NCBI GenBank assembly: GCA_965279285.1
Contig: OZ257148.1
Location: forward strand, 2,170,001-2,234,000
Length of the DNA stretch: 64,000 nucleotides
Direction: 5' to 3'
From: G965279335 sp965279285
Lineage (GTDB): Bacteria > Pseudomonadota > Gammaproteobacteria > DSM-16500
Shown: positions 9,185 to 18,255 of the stretch, piece after piece
How the letters are laid out: each line of letters opens with the position of its first letter
Numbering within the stretch: the stretch's first letter is position 1
The notes under the pieces: generated by a model
Told to the model about the DNA's origin: nothing
What the model saw: only the letters and a program-made list of their open reading frames with translations
Databases searched by the model: none
Made by a program: the position numbers and the translations under genes

Positions 9185-12100
9185 ATGAAAACGAATGCTT
9201 CAGTTTCAACCAATACGACTAATAGCAAAATAGCGCCATCTGAGGTAAAAACAGCATCGGCAGCCACACCCTCTTCAAAAATAGTTTCAACAGCAAAAGC
9301 AGCTACCTCGCCTAGCGCCAAAGAACACTCAACTACTCGTGCAAGTATCGCGCCTAGCGTATTAAGTAATAATTCAACTGACTCCGATGACGAAACAACT
9401 AAAAATAAAAAAAACCTTAATCGACGTGATGTTGTTTTATTATTAACAGCAAAAGATCAAAAACTAGATGAAAGTACGCTAGAAGAAATATCAGAAAAAA
9501 ATAATCAAGCGCCTATTATAATAAAAAAAGGCGAGGATTTTTTTATTTGGGGGCGCTTTAAAAATGAATGGAAAATAACATCGTTAGAAAAAAATGATTA
9601 TAAAAACCTTAAAGCATTGCCTTTTTCTAATCAAAATACACCTAAATTAATTAAACAAAATGATGAACTGCTCACCACCGAAGTTTATAAAACCTTAAGC
9701 AAAGGCCATAGCTTTATTACCCTTATAATACCCGATGAACTATCACTAGCAAATCTAGTTGGTGCCTATAGTAAAATTACCGGCCGCATAAAAGAAACAA
9801 AAGATGCGGTGGCTAACACAACTATAAAGGAAAAATGGCAAAGCAACATTGCTGCAATGAAAAAATACAGCGCCTCATTGAAAGAATTTTCTCAAGAAAT
9901 GAGTGACTCAGACAACAGCAGCACACCCGAAGGATGTAACCTGGTTTTATTAAAACTTGAAGAAGAAAAAAAGCCTTATTCACCAGAAACTCTTACTGCT
10001 GAAGCAAAAAAACTTGCTCAAAAATACCCTGAAACACCCATTTTATTAAAATCCAACAACCAATTTTATATTTATGGCTGCTTAAATAACGAATGGCAAT
10101 TAACTCAGCTAACTACTGGAAAAAATAAAGATTTAGAAAAATTATTTTTTACCAATAAAGATAAACCTCAACTTATCCTAAAAAATGATACCGGCATTAC
10201 ACCCGTTGTCGTTGGCATTATCAGAAAAGGTCATGCTCGACCCAATACATTACCAAAAGAATTTTTCGATCAATTAACTCTAATAATACAATTAGTAGAG
10301 CTCTTATCAGAATCTGGAGAAGCAACTGAAGCAACACCACTCAATATACTTTACGAAATACTCAATAAAATACCTAAACTGATTACTGCATTTGATGCGA
10401 TGGGATTACATAAAACAGTTGCCGAGCTGTTTGATCGCTTGTCTGACAAGAAAGCTGAAAATCCGCTCGTTCCTGATGCTGTTCGCACCATGATCAACTC
10501 CTTATTCCCTAACAGTTTTGAGCAAAGTATTCATGAATTTTTAGAACAGTTACTTAAATATTCTCAAGGCTATGAACTACTTGAAATAATACAACAACAA
10601 CCCATTGAGCAAATGGACCTTCAAACAGACACTCTTTATATTAAGCTAGGAACAGATTCATTTACCTATTACATTGCTCCCGATAAAAATAAAGATAAAA
10701 CAAATACGATTAAATCAGGAATCATTAGTAGCAAAGACCTCAACATTCCTAACCCACCCACATTAGAAAAATTAAAGTCACTGTTACCTAATATCTTAGA
10801 AATTGTAGCTAAAAATGGCCACATCAAAAAATTTACTCAATTACCAAGAGAAGCGAAAGCAGCACTGATTACCACCGCAGCACAAGCTAATGCAACTTTA
10901 TTAGCTATTTTTTTAAATTACGATAAATTAGCTTTTAACTTTTCACTTAAAAAAGATCATTTAAGTGAGCATGCATTTAAACTGCGATTAAACCAACAAG
11001 GAAAAGAAACTCCTAAACAAAACAAAGAATATCAAGAACACGGTATTTACCTAGGGAAAACAGCCGAAAAAATCGCTGACATTTTACGCACACAAACGAA
11101 CGAATGTGGCTATGTTCATACTCAAGATTATTATCCCTACTCAAAATCAATACTTGCACAAAGAAAAGAGATGTTAGCGTCTTTAGCTAAAGAAAAAAAA
11201 GACATTGACACCAATTACAATGATGAAATCGTTAAGGCTAAGAAAATACTAATTTCTGACCTAAAAAAGTATGCAAAAAACTCGGAAAAAAAACCCCTTA
11301 TAGAACAATTAATAGATCAACTAGAACTATTCAAAAAACCCAGCGCCAACTGTTTAACTGTTGCTATAGCAAACTTAAACTCTCGGGGCATAGACACTAG
11401 CAAACTTAATTCAAGTAAAATTAAACCTCTATTTGACAAATTTAACACGCAGCTTAATAGTGCCGCAACATGCCAAAAACAAAAATTAACCATCTTAAGA
11501 GACAAAGAAATTCAACTCACAAAAAGAGTAAACGAAGCACAAGAAACTGTGGCTGCTGAAAACAACAATAATCCAATGTCATTACCACCCACCTCATCCC
11601 AAATGCCCGCAGTTGAGCTAGGTAAGACATTATTCAAGCAAGCTAAAATAATAAAAGAACAAGTTGAAAAACTTCACAAAAAATTAACTGGCGATAAAAG
11701 CAAATCTTTTGATATTTTCTTAATAAAAACATCATCAATTTTTATAGGTCATGATAACAAACTCCATCTATATCGTGAAGGCCAACCATACGCTGTAGAA
11801 AACAGTGAAACTCCCGTTTTAATAAACCAAAATGGCAAACTATCTTGGTATGGCTACTTAAACAACCAATGGCAATTAATCGCTATAGAAAATAACATCA
11901 ACGAACTACTCACTTTGTTTGCTGACTGCAAAGAAAATATCTTAATAGAAAAAAACCATACCACCTTAAGTCCTGAAGTTACTAACATATTAACAAAATA
12001 TCATGCCCCAAAAACAAGCAGCATTAGAGAAAAAGTTTTATCTCTAGAAAACCACTTAAAAGATATTTTAGATCCTACTATCTATCAGCAGTATTTTAGC

Positions 12101-14623
12101 GGAAAAAACCAACCAACCATGGACAACAAAAACCCTGCAGAAATAAAAACTCCCACTGCTGTTGCCCAGAATAATACACCAACTTCGTCCACTACCAGCA
12201 CAAGCAATCTTGACCTCAAACATACTATTACACCCACCAGCACACAGAGCAATAATACACCTGGGTCACTTATCATCAATCCAAATGAGAATAAACTTGA
12301 TACTAAAGCAAATACAACAAGCTGTACAAATAACTCAACAACACCGCCGTCTCTCCCCTGGATTGCGCAAGTCGGCATAAGTATCACTAGTATTAAAAAC
12401 TCTATTTTAGTGCTAGCCGCAAAACAATCTCTCCCTGCTAGAGAACAAACACCAATTCGCGACATTCAAAAAACAGTTGAAAGTTCTTCCGAAATACTCG
12501 AACAACTAAACACAACAATAGATGCTTATGAACAATTAGAAAAGAGGCGATTCATTACTCAATTTAGCTCAGCTGACAATATTAAAAATTATTTAGAAAA
12601 GACCCTTGATTCCGTGTTGGCACAAGCTAAAAAATTAAAAACATCTATCAACATTGCTGACAACATTCTAAAAAAAGAAGTTAAACTCAGCGAAAAACTT
12701 ATTGCTGCCCAAACAGAACTCCACGAAAAATATCCACAAGGTAGTAACGCCACCACACATTTTTCTAAAGTGATTGTCGCTGCAGAAACTATTTTCAAGA
12801 AAAAACAAGAACTCAATCCAGATTATTTAACACCTGACAACAATGCTGGCTTAGGCTGGTTCATCCTCAGAAACATGAATATTGCTGAGTTACTACAAAG
12901 CATCACACCGATTGTGAATGAACTTCCTTTTCTTGCAAAAGATGTCTATTTACACATGCTGCAAGAAATTAATCTTTTTATGCGCGCCATTTTCTTGTTT
13001 TTCGATAAGCTCGAATCAGAATTTTATTTAAAAGAAGGCGTTATTAGCCAGTTAAAACTTTTTAACAATCAATCATTATTTGATTTAGCACAATTAGTCC
13101 ACACTAAAATTGAAACTATGGGCTATGAATTTACCCCTGTAGAACGCTTCCCTTATTTAGAAAAAATGAGTGCACAACGAGCTCTGCTTGTAGAGAAAGA
13201 AACTGACGAGGTTAAAAAAGGTTTCCTAAATCAACGTTATGAGTCTGCAAAGCAAAAATTGCTCCAAAAAAATAACGCGCCCAAAAACACAGACTCAAGC
13301 GCTCCCATTACATCTACGATCAAAACACGAATTGAAACGCTAAATGATGAATTAAGCAAATGCAAGCTGAGCACTTATCGAAAAACTGAAAAACACTACT
13401 TTTTAACGCAATTACAACCACTGCTTGCTAACACAACTCAGTTAGATAATGCATTAGATCAACTGGCTCTTCACTCCGATGACTCAGCTCCTGCCACACA
13501 AGAAGGAGCTAAGAACATGAACGCAATCATGGAAAAAGTTGATATTCATACCCGTGTAGCAACCAACATTCACCTACTTTATGAAGGCCGCACAGGTGAA
13601 ATGATCAAACGATTACAGTACCATGCTGCTACTCGAGATACTTTACTCACCAAAGTAGACGGCACGATCGAAACCTTAAAACAACAACGCGAAAATTTTC
13701 ATGTTTTCGCTAAGTCCAGGAGAGCACTAGAAGATAAAGTTTATGCCTTCATTCAACTCCGTCATTTATTAATTAAATCTGGCTATACTTTAAAAGATGC
13801 ACTTGATGAACTAAAACACCGCAATATCAGCGCATATAAATTATTATTTACTGAAGAAAATAATTTATTAGCTGAATTTAAAAAAATCGACAAACATATC
13901 TCAGATGTGACAAGAGGCAGAAAAATCATTGACACTCTTTCATCTCCAGCGCCGAAAAATAAAGTAGAAAACAACAATACTTATGCTTCCAATCAAATCG
14001 ACACAAGAATCGACGAGTTAAACAATAGCTGCTTCAAAAGCCAAATAAAAGCAGAAAAAATTCGTTTGCTCACTGCACTAAAAACTTTAGTTGCAGACAA
14101 TGTCCCACTCGAGAGCGCACTACTCCAATTAAAAAATCAGCCAGAAAATAGCGCAGGCTTTTATTTGCTTTTTGAAGGCAAAACTGGAAAAGTGGTAAAA
14201 GACATTCAATACAGCAAACTTTCTACCACTGATATATTACATCGTATTGACATAGAAATTTCTCGTCTTCGAGAACAACGCACCGAAAAATTATATTTCT
14301 TTGTTGAACAACGTAAATATACCTTAGAAAAGCGTATTCAAGCATTGCTTATGTTGAAAAAAACGCTCGCTGACTTTGATCCTATAAAAAACGTTGATGC
14401 CATCACCGTTCTTTTAAACAACATGCATGACAGACATCGCAATGTTTTAAATGAATATGAATCACAACTACTTGGTGATTTACAGCAATGGGATTTTGCT
14501 AATAAAAAAGCAGCTCCTTTAACTAAAGTTGTGTTTGGTTTATTTGACAGCTTTTCGGCTGCAATCAAACCCAAAGCTATTCAACCATTAGAAATAGAAG
14601 CACCAAAACCAACGGCCCCGTAA
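9185..14623 (+). CDS. Giant repeat-containing protein (1812 aa), candidate effector
   Basis: ATG 9185 has AGAGGA about 8 nt upstream; a GTG at 9155 is in frame but less likely. The first 80 residues are Ser/Thr/Ala-rich and look disordered. Three divergent copies of a module of about 95 residues follow at roughly 80-176, 250-350 and 840-940. Each has a block like PILLKSNNQFYIYGCLNNEW, then a leucine-rich stretch, and two end in KGHS/KGHA. Two related helical modules sit near the C-terminus (about 1378-1560 and 1605-1740), each opening with TRIETLND/TRIDELNN and containing LLYEGRTG/LLFEGKTG. Long coiled-coil-like stretches lie between, and no transmembrane region is obvious. I do not recognise the family. 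Size and modular repeats suit a translocated Legionellales effector. Its TAA stop is part of repeat R5. Confidence 0.75.
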   Translation: MKTNASVSTNTTNSKIAPSEVKTASAATPSSKIVSTAKAATSPSAKEHSTTRASIAPSVLSNNSTDSDDETTKNKKNLNRRDVVLLLTAKDQKLDESTLEEISEKNNQAPIIIKKGEDFFIWGRFKNEWKITSLEKNDYKNLKALPFSNQNTPKLIKQNDELLTTEVYKTLSKGHSFITLIIPDELSLANLVGAYSKITGRIKETKDAVANTTIKEKWQSNIAAMKKYSASLKEFSQEMSDSDNSSTPEGCNLVLLKLEEEKKPYSPETLTAEAKKLAQKYPETPILLKSNNQFYIYGCLNNEWQLTQLTTGKNKDLEKLFFTNKDKPQLILKNDTGITPVVVGIIRKGHARPNTLPKEFFDQLTLIIQLVELLSESGEATEATPLNILYEILNKIPKLITAFDAMGLHKTVAELFDRLSDKKAENPLVPDAVRTMINSLFPNSFEQSIHEFLEQLLKYSQGYELLEIIQQQPIEQMDLQTDTLYIKLGTDSFTYYIAPDKNKDKTNTIKSGIISSKDLNIPNPPTLEKLKSLLPNILEIVAKNGHIKKFTQLPREAKAALITTAAQANATLLAIFLNYDKLAFNFSLKKDHLSEHAFKLRLNQQGKETPKQNKEYQEHGIYLGKTAEKIADILRTQTNECGYVHTQDYYPYSKSILAQRKEMLASLAKEKKDIDTNYNDEIVKAKKILISDLKKYAKNSEKKPLIEQLIDQLELFKKPSANCLTVAIANLNSRGIDTSKLNSSKIKPLFDKFNTQLNSAATCQKQKLTILRDKEIQLTKRVNEAQETVAAENNNNPMSLPPTSSQMPAVELGKTLFKQAKIIKEQVEKLHKKLTGDKSKSFDIFLIKTSSIFIGHDNKLHLYREGQPYAVENSETPVLINQNGKLSWYGYLNNQWQLIAIENNINELLTLFADCKENILIEKNHTTLSPEVTNILTKYHAPKTSSIREKVLSLENHLKDILDPTIYQQYFSGKNQPTMDNKNPAEIKTPTAVAQNNTPTSSTTSTSNLDLKHTITPTSTQSNNTPGSLIINPNENKLDTKANTTSCTNNSTTPPSLPWIAQVGISITSIKNSILVLAAKQSLPAREQTPIRDIQKTVESSSEILEQLNTTIDAYEQLEKRRFITQFSSADNIKNYLEKTLDSVLAQAKKLKTSINIADNILKKEVKLSEKLIAAQTELHEKYPQGSNATTHFSKVIVAAETIFKKKQELNPDYLTPDNNAGLGWFILRNMNIAELLQSITPIVNELPFLAKDVYLHMLQEINLFMRAIFLFFDKLESEFYLKEGVISQLKLFNNQSLFDLAQLVHTKIETMGYEFTPVERFPYLEKMSAQRALLVEKETDEVKKGFLNQRYESAKQKLLQKNNAPKNTDSSAPITSTIKTRIETLNDELSKCKLSTYRKTEKHYFLTQLQPLLANTTQLDNALDQLALHSDDSAPATQEGAKNMNAIMEKVDIHTRVATNIHLLYEGRTGEMIKRLQYHAATRDTLLTKVDGTIETLKQQRENFHVFAKSRRALEDKVYAFIQLRHLLIKSGYTLKDALDELKHRNISAYKLLFTEENNLLAEFKKIDKHISDVTRGRKIIDTLSSPAPKNKVENNNTYASNQIDTRIDELNNSCFKSQIKAEKIRLLTALKTLVADNVPLESALLQLKNQPENSAGFYLLFEGKTGKVVKDIQYSKLSTTDILHRIDIEISRLREQRTEKLYFFVEQRKYTLEKRIQALLMLKKTLADFDPIKNVDAITVLLNNMHDRHRNVLNEYESQLLGDLQQWDFANKKAAPLTKVVFGLFDSFSAAIKPKAIQPLEIEAPKPTAP

Positions 14624-14754
14624 TTATTCAGCGGCCAAGTTTGGTGGGCACGCTACGCTTTGCCCACCCTACATTTTTATAATTTATTTTTGTCATTTTT
14701 TGTAGGGTGGGCAAAGCGTAGCCTGCCCACCAAACGTGGCTACTCAGTAATTAC
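14620..14754. repeat. Family A palindromic element (R5) overlapping a stop codon
   Basis: Ends GTAATTATTCAGCGGCC and GGCTACTCAGTAATTAC enclose inverted REP-like arms. Both arms carry the CGCTACG/CGTAGC variant rather than the usual CGCTGCG. The terminal GTAA gives the TAA stop (14621-14623) of the giant gene. Beyond it, 14755-15075 is AT-rich with only a possible promoter. Confidence 0.9.
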
Positions 14755-14951
14755 CGATTGTATTTAAAAACACACTATGTTTTCATTCTAAACAAATTGC
14801 ATTTTATCTAAACTCTGCGCAAATTACCTGTATTTACAGCATCTTGCTAACAAAAAATATTTACTCACAAATAGATGTTATTATTAAATCAAATTTTTAT
14901 ATTTAGAAAAAAAACTGTCCATTTTTAAAAATAAATTTGTCTGATCTCGTC

Positions 14952-14979
14952 TTGTGATCACATAAAATGTTGTTCTAAT
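14952..14979 (+). promoter_or_regulatory. Possible sigma70 promoter of the outer-membrane protein gene
   Basis: TTGTGA (14952-14957) and TCTAAT (14974-14979) are separated by 16 bp, giving a leader of nearly 100 nt before ATG 15076. Moderate match only. Confidence 0.35.
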
Positions 14980-15075
14980 CAATAGAGTAAGGTAAAGTAC
15001 AATCTCAGTCCTCTTTGATTTGATCTGACACAAGAGGCAAAAAGCAATTAACTAGTTAACTGTAAGGAGACATGA

Positions 15076-15819
15076 ATGAAAACAACATTGAAGTTATCAG
15101 CAATTACAGCGGGCGTTTTGGCTGCTACATTGTTATTAACCTCCACCACTTTCGCTGCTAGCTACAAAGGCGAAGCAAACTACAAAGGTGAGGCTCCATG
15201 CCCAGCACCAGAAAGAGGCTTGCAAAGTGGGATATACCTCGGTGGACAAGTTGGATATGATTCCTATCGAGTAAGAACTAATTTCGCTGCAGCTGGTTAC
15301 ACAGCTAACCCAGCATTTAATGCTACAGGTTTTGTTGGTGGCTTATTTGCCGGTTATGGTCAGTACTTTAGTGACTACTATTACTTAGCGGGTGAATTGT
15401 TGGGTAACTACAGCGGTGCTAGCACTAGCTATACACTTACCTCACCAGCACCAAGCAGCAGTAGCTATAATTCAAACGTAAACGTTTATGGCAGCTGGGG
15501 CTTAGCTCTGTTACCTGGTATTAAATTAAATAACGATTCTCTCGTTTATTTACGTTTAGGCTATAACTGGGCTCGGATCAAAACCAACAGCACCTTTACT
15601 TCTGTTTCTCCTGCATTCAGTGCAGCTGGAAGCACCAGTAATTGGTCAGGTGGCTTTGCTTACGGTTTAGGTATTGAAACACTTCTTTATCAAAACTGGA
15701 GCATGCGTACAGAGTACAGCCATACCAGCAACAACAATTTCAGCACAAACGCTGGCTCTACCTCGTACAATCCAAGCAACAACCAAGTTATGCTTGGCTT
15801 CTTGTACCACTTTGCTTAA
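15076..15819 (+). CDS. Outer-membrane beta-barrel protein
   Basis: The 247-residue precursor has a signal peptide (MKTTLKLSAITAGVLAATLL, cleavage near TFA-AS). Next come alternating aromatic/Gly strands typical of a small eight-stranded OmpA/Opa-like barrel: GIYLGGQVGYDSY, FVGGLFAGYGQYF, LVYLRLGYNWA, FAYGLGIET. It ends in QVMLGFLYHFA, close to the C-terminal aromatic signal read by the BAM machinery. A strong AAGGAG site precedes the ATG and a good terminator follows, so it is probably a well-expressed single-gene unit. Pore, adhesin or structural role cannot be told apart. Confidence 0.85.
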   Translation: MKTTLKLSAITAGVLAATLLLTSTTFAASYKGEANYKGEAPCPAPERGLQSGIYLGGQVGYDSYRVRTNFAAAGYTANPAFNATGFVGGLFAGYGQYFSDYYYLAGELLGNYSGASTSYTLTSPAPSSSSYNSNVNVYGSWGLALLPGIKLNNDSLVYLRLGYNWARIKTNSTFTSVSPAFSAAGSTSNWSGGFAYGLGIETLLYQNWSMRTEYSHTSNNNFSTNAGSTSYNPSNNQVMLGFLYHFA

Positions 15820-15834
15820 ACAGCAAAACCGACG

Positions 15835-15864
15835 AAAAGGGCAATTATATTGCCCTTTTTTTTT
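15835..15864 (+). terminator. Rho-independent terminator of the outer-membrane protein gene
   Basis: AAAGGGCAAT / ATTGCCCTTT stem with a tiny loop, followed by a run of T. It begins 16 bp after the stop codon. Confidence 0.92.
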
Positions 15865-15875
15865 GCTTTATTTTT

Positions 15876-16027
15876 ATAACTATTTAATAGCTCAGCAGCG
15901 TGTAGGTGTTGTACTTAAAATACCGCTCCGAACAAAACATCCCTGTTTTAGGCTTGCCATCCATGGCAAGCAAGTCGCTTTATTTTAAGTACAACACCTA
16001 CACGCTGCTGAGCTATTAAATAGTTAT
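15876..16027. repeat. Family B hairpin element (R6)
   Basis: Outer ends ATAACTATTTAATAGCTCAGC and complement. Arm CAGCGTGTAGGTGTTGTACT is mirrored exactly on the right around the conserved core. The core differs at a few bases (GAACAAAAC for AAGCGAAAC). With the terminator it fills most of the gap before prpB. Confidence 0.9.
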
Positions 16028-16124
16028 CTTATCATCTCATTGACAACACCTTATTAGCCCTCTATTCTCGCTAATACTATTATTTTTTTCCTGCAGCAAC
16101 TGATTAAACATAAGGAATATGTTT

Positions 16125-17021
16125 ATGCTCCCCACACTCCAAGGCAGCCCTGGCCAACATTTCCGCCACGCATTACAAACAGAAAAACCATTACAAATTG
16201 TCGGCACCATTAACGCTTATACCGCTTTATTAGCAAAAAACGCTGGTTTTCGTGCTATTTATTTATCTGGAGCAGGTGTAGCCAATGCATCCTATGGACT
16301 TCCCGATCTAGGTATCACTACATTAGATAATGTACTTGAAGATGTACGTCGAATCACCAGCGCTGTAGATTTACCCTTGTTAGTTGATATCGACACAGGC
16401 TGGGGTAATGCGTTCAACATTGCGCGTGCGGTGCGAGAAATGATTAAAGCCCGCGCTGCAGCTATTCATATTGAAGATCAAGCACAAGCCAAACGTTGTG
16501 GACACCGCCCAGACAAAACACTAGTAGCAACAACAGAAATGGTCGACCGAATTAAAGCGGCTGTTGATGCAAAAACAGATTCACAATTTGTCATCATGGC
16601 AAGAACTGATGCCTTAGCTAAAGAAGGGCTCGATGCTACAATTGAACGCATTCATGCTTATGTAGAAGCCGGCGCTGATATGATTTTTTTTGAAGGAGTA
16701 CGCGAATTATCACAATATCAAACATTAACTCGTGCTTGCGATACACCCGTACTGGCTAATATAACAGAGTTTGGTCTTACACCTTTATTCACAAAAGAGG
16801 AACTTACCAGCGCAGGAATCAGCATGATCCTCTATCCATTAAGTGCTTTTCGCGCAATGAGTGCCGCTGCAACACAGGTATATCATTCCATTCGTCAACA
16901 AGGCACACAAAAAAATGTCTTAGAAAAAATGCAAACACGTGAGCAACTTTACAGTCTGTTACACTATTATGATTATGAAAAAAAATTAGATGACTTATTT
17001 GCGGAAGGAAAAAAACCATGA
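16125..17021 (+). CDS. prpB: Methylisocitrate lyase
   Basis: PrpB cleaves 2-methylisocitrate to pyruvate and succinate, the last step of the methylcitrate cycle for propionyl-CoA disposal. The 298-residue protein has the isocitrate-lyase superfamily fold signature: Mg-binding DIDTGWGNAFN near residue 84, the catalytic KRCGHR loop near 122, and FEGVRE near 189. ATG 16125 is preferred because AAGG lies 9 nt upstream; the ATG at 16119 would be too close to it. Its last bases overlap prpC by 4 nt (ATGA), showing translational coupling. Confidence 0.95.
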   Translation: MLPTLQGSPGQHFRHALQTEKPLQIVGTINAYTALLAKNAGFRAIYLSGAGVANASYGLPDLGITTLDNVLEDVRRITSAVDLPLLVDIDTGWGNAFNIARAVREMIKARAAAIHIEDQAQAKRCGHRPDKTLVATTEMVDRIKAAVDAKTDSQFVIMARTDALAKEGLDATIERIHAYVEAGADMIFFEGVRELSQYQTLTRACDTPVLANITEFGLTPLFTKEELTSAGISMILYPLSAFRAMSAAATQVYHSIRQQGTQKNVLEKMQTREQLYSLLHYYDYEKKLDDLFAEGKKP

Positions 17022-18130
17022 ATCAAAAATCAGGCGGCCTTGCCGGTGTCGTAGTCGGTGACTCAGCAATTTGTACTGTAGGACAAGGCATCGGCTTAAA
17101 TTATCGTGGCTATTCTATTGATGATTTAGCGAAGCATGCAAGTTTTGAAGAAGTTTGTTATCTCTTGATTTATGGCGAATTACCTAATAAACATGAACTA
17201 CAAGCATATCAAGAAAAACTGATGTTACTGCGCTCACTGCCTGAAGCATTAAAAATTATTCTCGAAAATATTCCTAAAAATGCTCACCCTATGGATGTAT
17301 TGCGCACTGGCATTTCAATGCTAGGAACGCTTGAACCCGAAAATTCACACCATCAACAAGAAGATATTGCCGATCGATTACTGGCATTAACACCGGGAAT
17401 ATTACTTTACTGGTATCATTTTCAAAATAATAATCAACGAATCAAAACACAAACGAATGAACCCTCGCTGGCTGGACATTTCTTATATTTACTGCATGAC
17501 AAAAAGCCATCCGCGGAACAAACACAAGCGATGAATGTTTCATTAATTTTGTACGCGGAACATGAATACAATGCTTCAACTTTTGCAGCTCGTGTTACAA
17601 CATCTACTTTATCTGATTTTTATTCCGCTATTATTTCTGGCGTCGGTACTTTACGTGGGCCTTTACATGGCGGCGCAAATGAAGCAGCCATGGATCTCAT
17701 CGCCCATTTTAAAACCCCCGAAGCGGCAACAACTGCTTTACAACAAATGCTAGCACAAAAAGCTAAAATTATGGGCTTTGGTCATCGTGTCTATAAAACC
17801 AATGATCCACGCTCTGATATCATAAAGAAGTGGTCAAAAAAATTATCGCTCGATGCCGAAGATAAATATTTTTATGCTGTCTCTGAAGCGATTGAAAAAA
17901 TAATGTGGGATGAAAAAAAATTATTTCCTAACGTCGATTTTTATAGCGCGAGCACTTATCATTTTCTTCATATACCAACACCGTTATTTACTGCGATTTT
18001 TGTTATGTCACGCATTTCTGGATGGAGCGCTCATATTATTGAACAACGTAACGATAATCGCTTGATACGACCGGATTCTAATTACACCGGGCCAGAGCCA
18101 CGTCCGTATTTATTAGTTGATGACAGGTAA
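17018..18130 (+). CDS. prpC: 2-methylcitrate synthase
   Basis: PrpC condenses propionyl-CoA with oxaloacetate to 2-methylcitrate. The 370-residue length fits the short citrate-synthase type. Visible motifs are GLNYRGYSIDDLA near residue 26, the active-site LHGGANEAAMD near 212 and GFGHRVYKTNDPRSDIIKKW near 251. The start overlaps prpB. Citrate synthase itself is a close relative, but the operon with prpB and prpD supports this call. The TAA stop is the first TAA of repeat R7, so the annotated C-terminus ends exactly at the element boundary. Confidence 0.94.
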   Translation: MNQKSGGLAGVVVGDSAICTVGQGIGLNYRGYSIDDLAKHASFEEVCYLLIYGELPNKHELQAYQEKLMLLRSLPEALKIILENIPKNAHPMDVLRTGISMLGTLEPENSHHQQEDIADRLLALTPGILLYWYHFQNNNQRIKTQTNEPSLAGHFLYLLHDKKPSAEQTQAMNVSLILYAEHEYNASTFAARVTTSTLSDFYSAIISGVGTLRGPLHGGANEAAMDLIAHFKTPEAATTALQQMLAQKAKIMGFGHRVYKTNDPRSDIIKKWSKKLSLDAEDKYFYAVSEAIEKIMWDEKKLFPNVDFYSASTYHFLHIPTPLFTAIFVMSRISGWSAHIIEQRNDNRLIRPDSNYTGPEPRPYLLVDDR

Positions 18131-18234
18131 CTACTCAGCAGCCAAAGAGTTTGGTGGGCACGCTGCGCTTTGCCCACCCTACAAAAATAAATTATATAAA
18201 AGGTAGGGTGGGCAAAGCGCAGCGTGCCCACCAA
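18127..18234. repeat. Family A palindromic element (R7), right end truncated
   Basis: The left end GTAACTACTCAGCAGCC overlaps the prpC stop. Two inverted REP-like arms follow around a short AT loop. The right terminus is missing after GCCCACCAACC. The prpD ribosome site begins about 10 bp further on, so the hairpin sits between prpC and prpD translation units. Confidence 0.9.
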
Positions 18235-18255
18235 CCACATAGCACAGGAGCGATC

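Noticed and set aside
12085..12465. 126-codon ORF on the minus strand
   Set aside because: Lies entirely inside the giant plus-strand gene, has no ribosome site and no family resemblance; it mirrors the Thr/Asn-rich plus-strand sequence.
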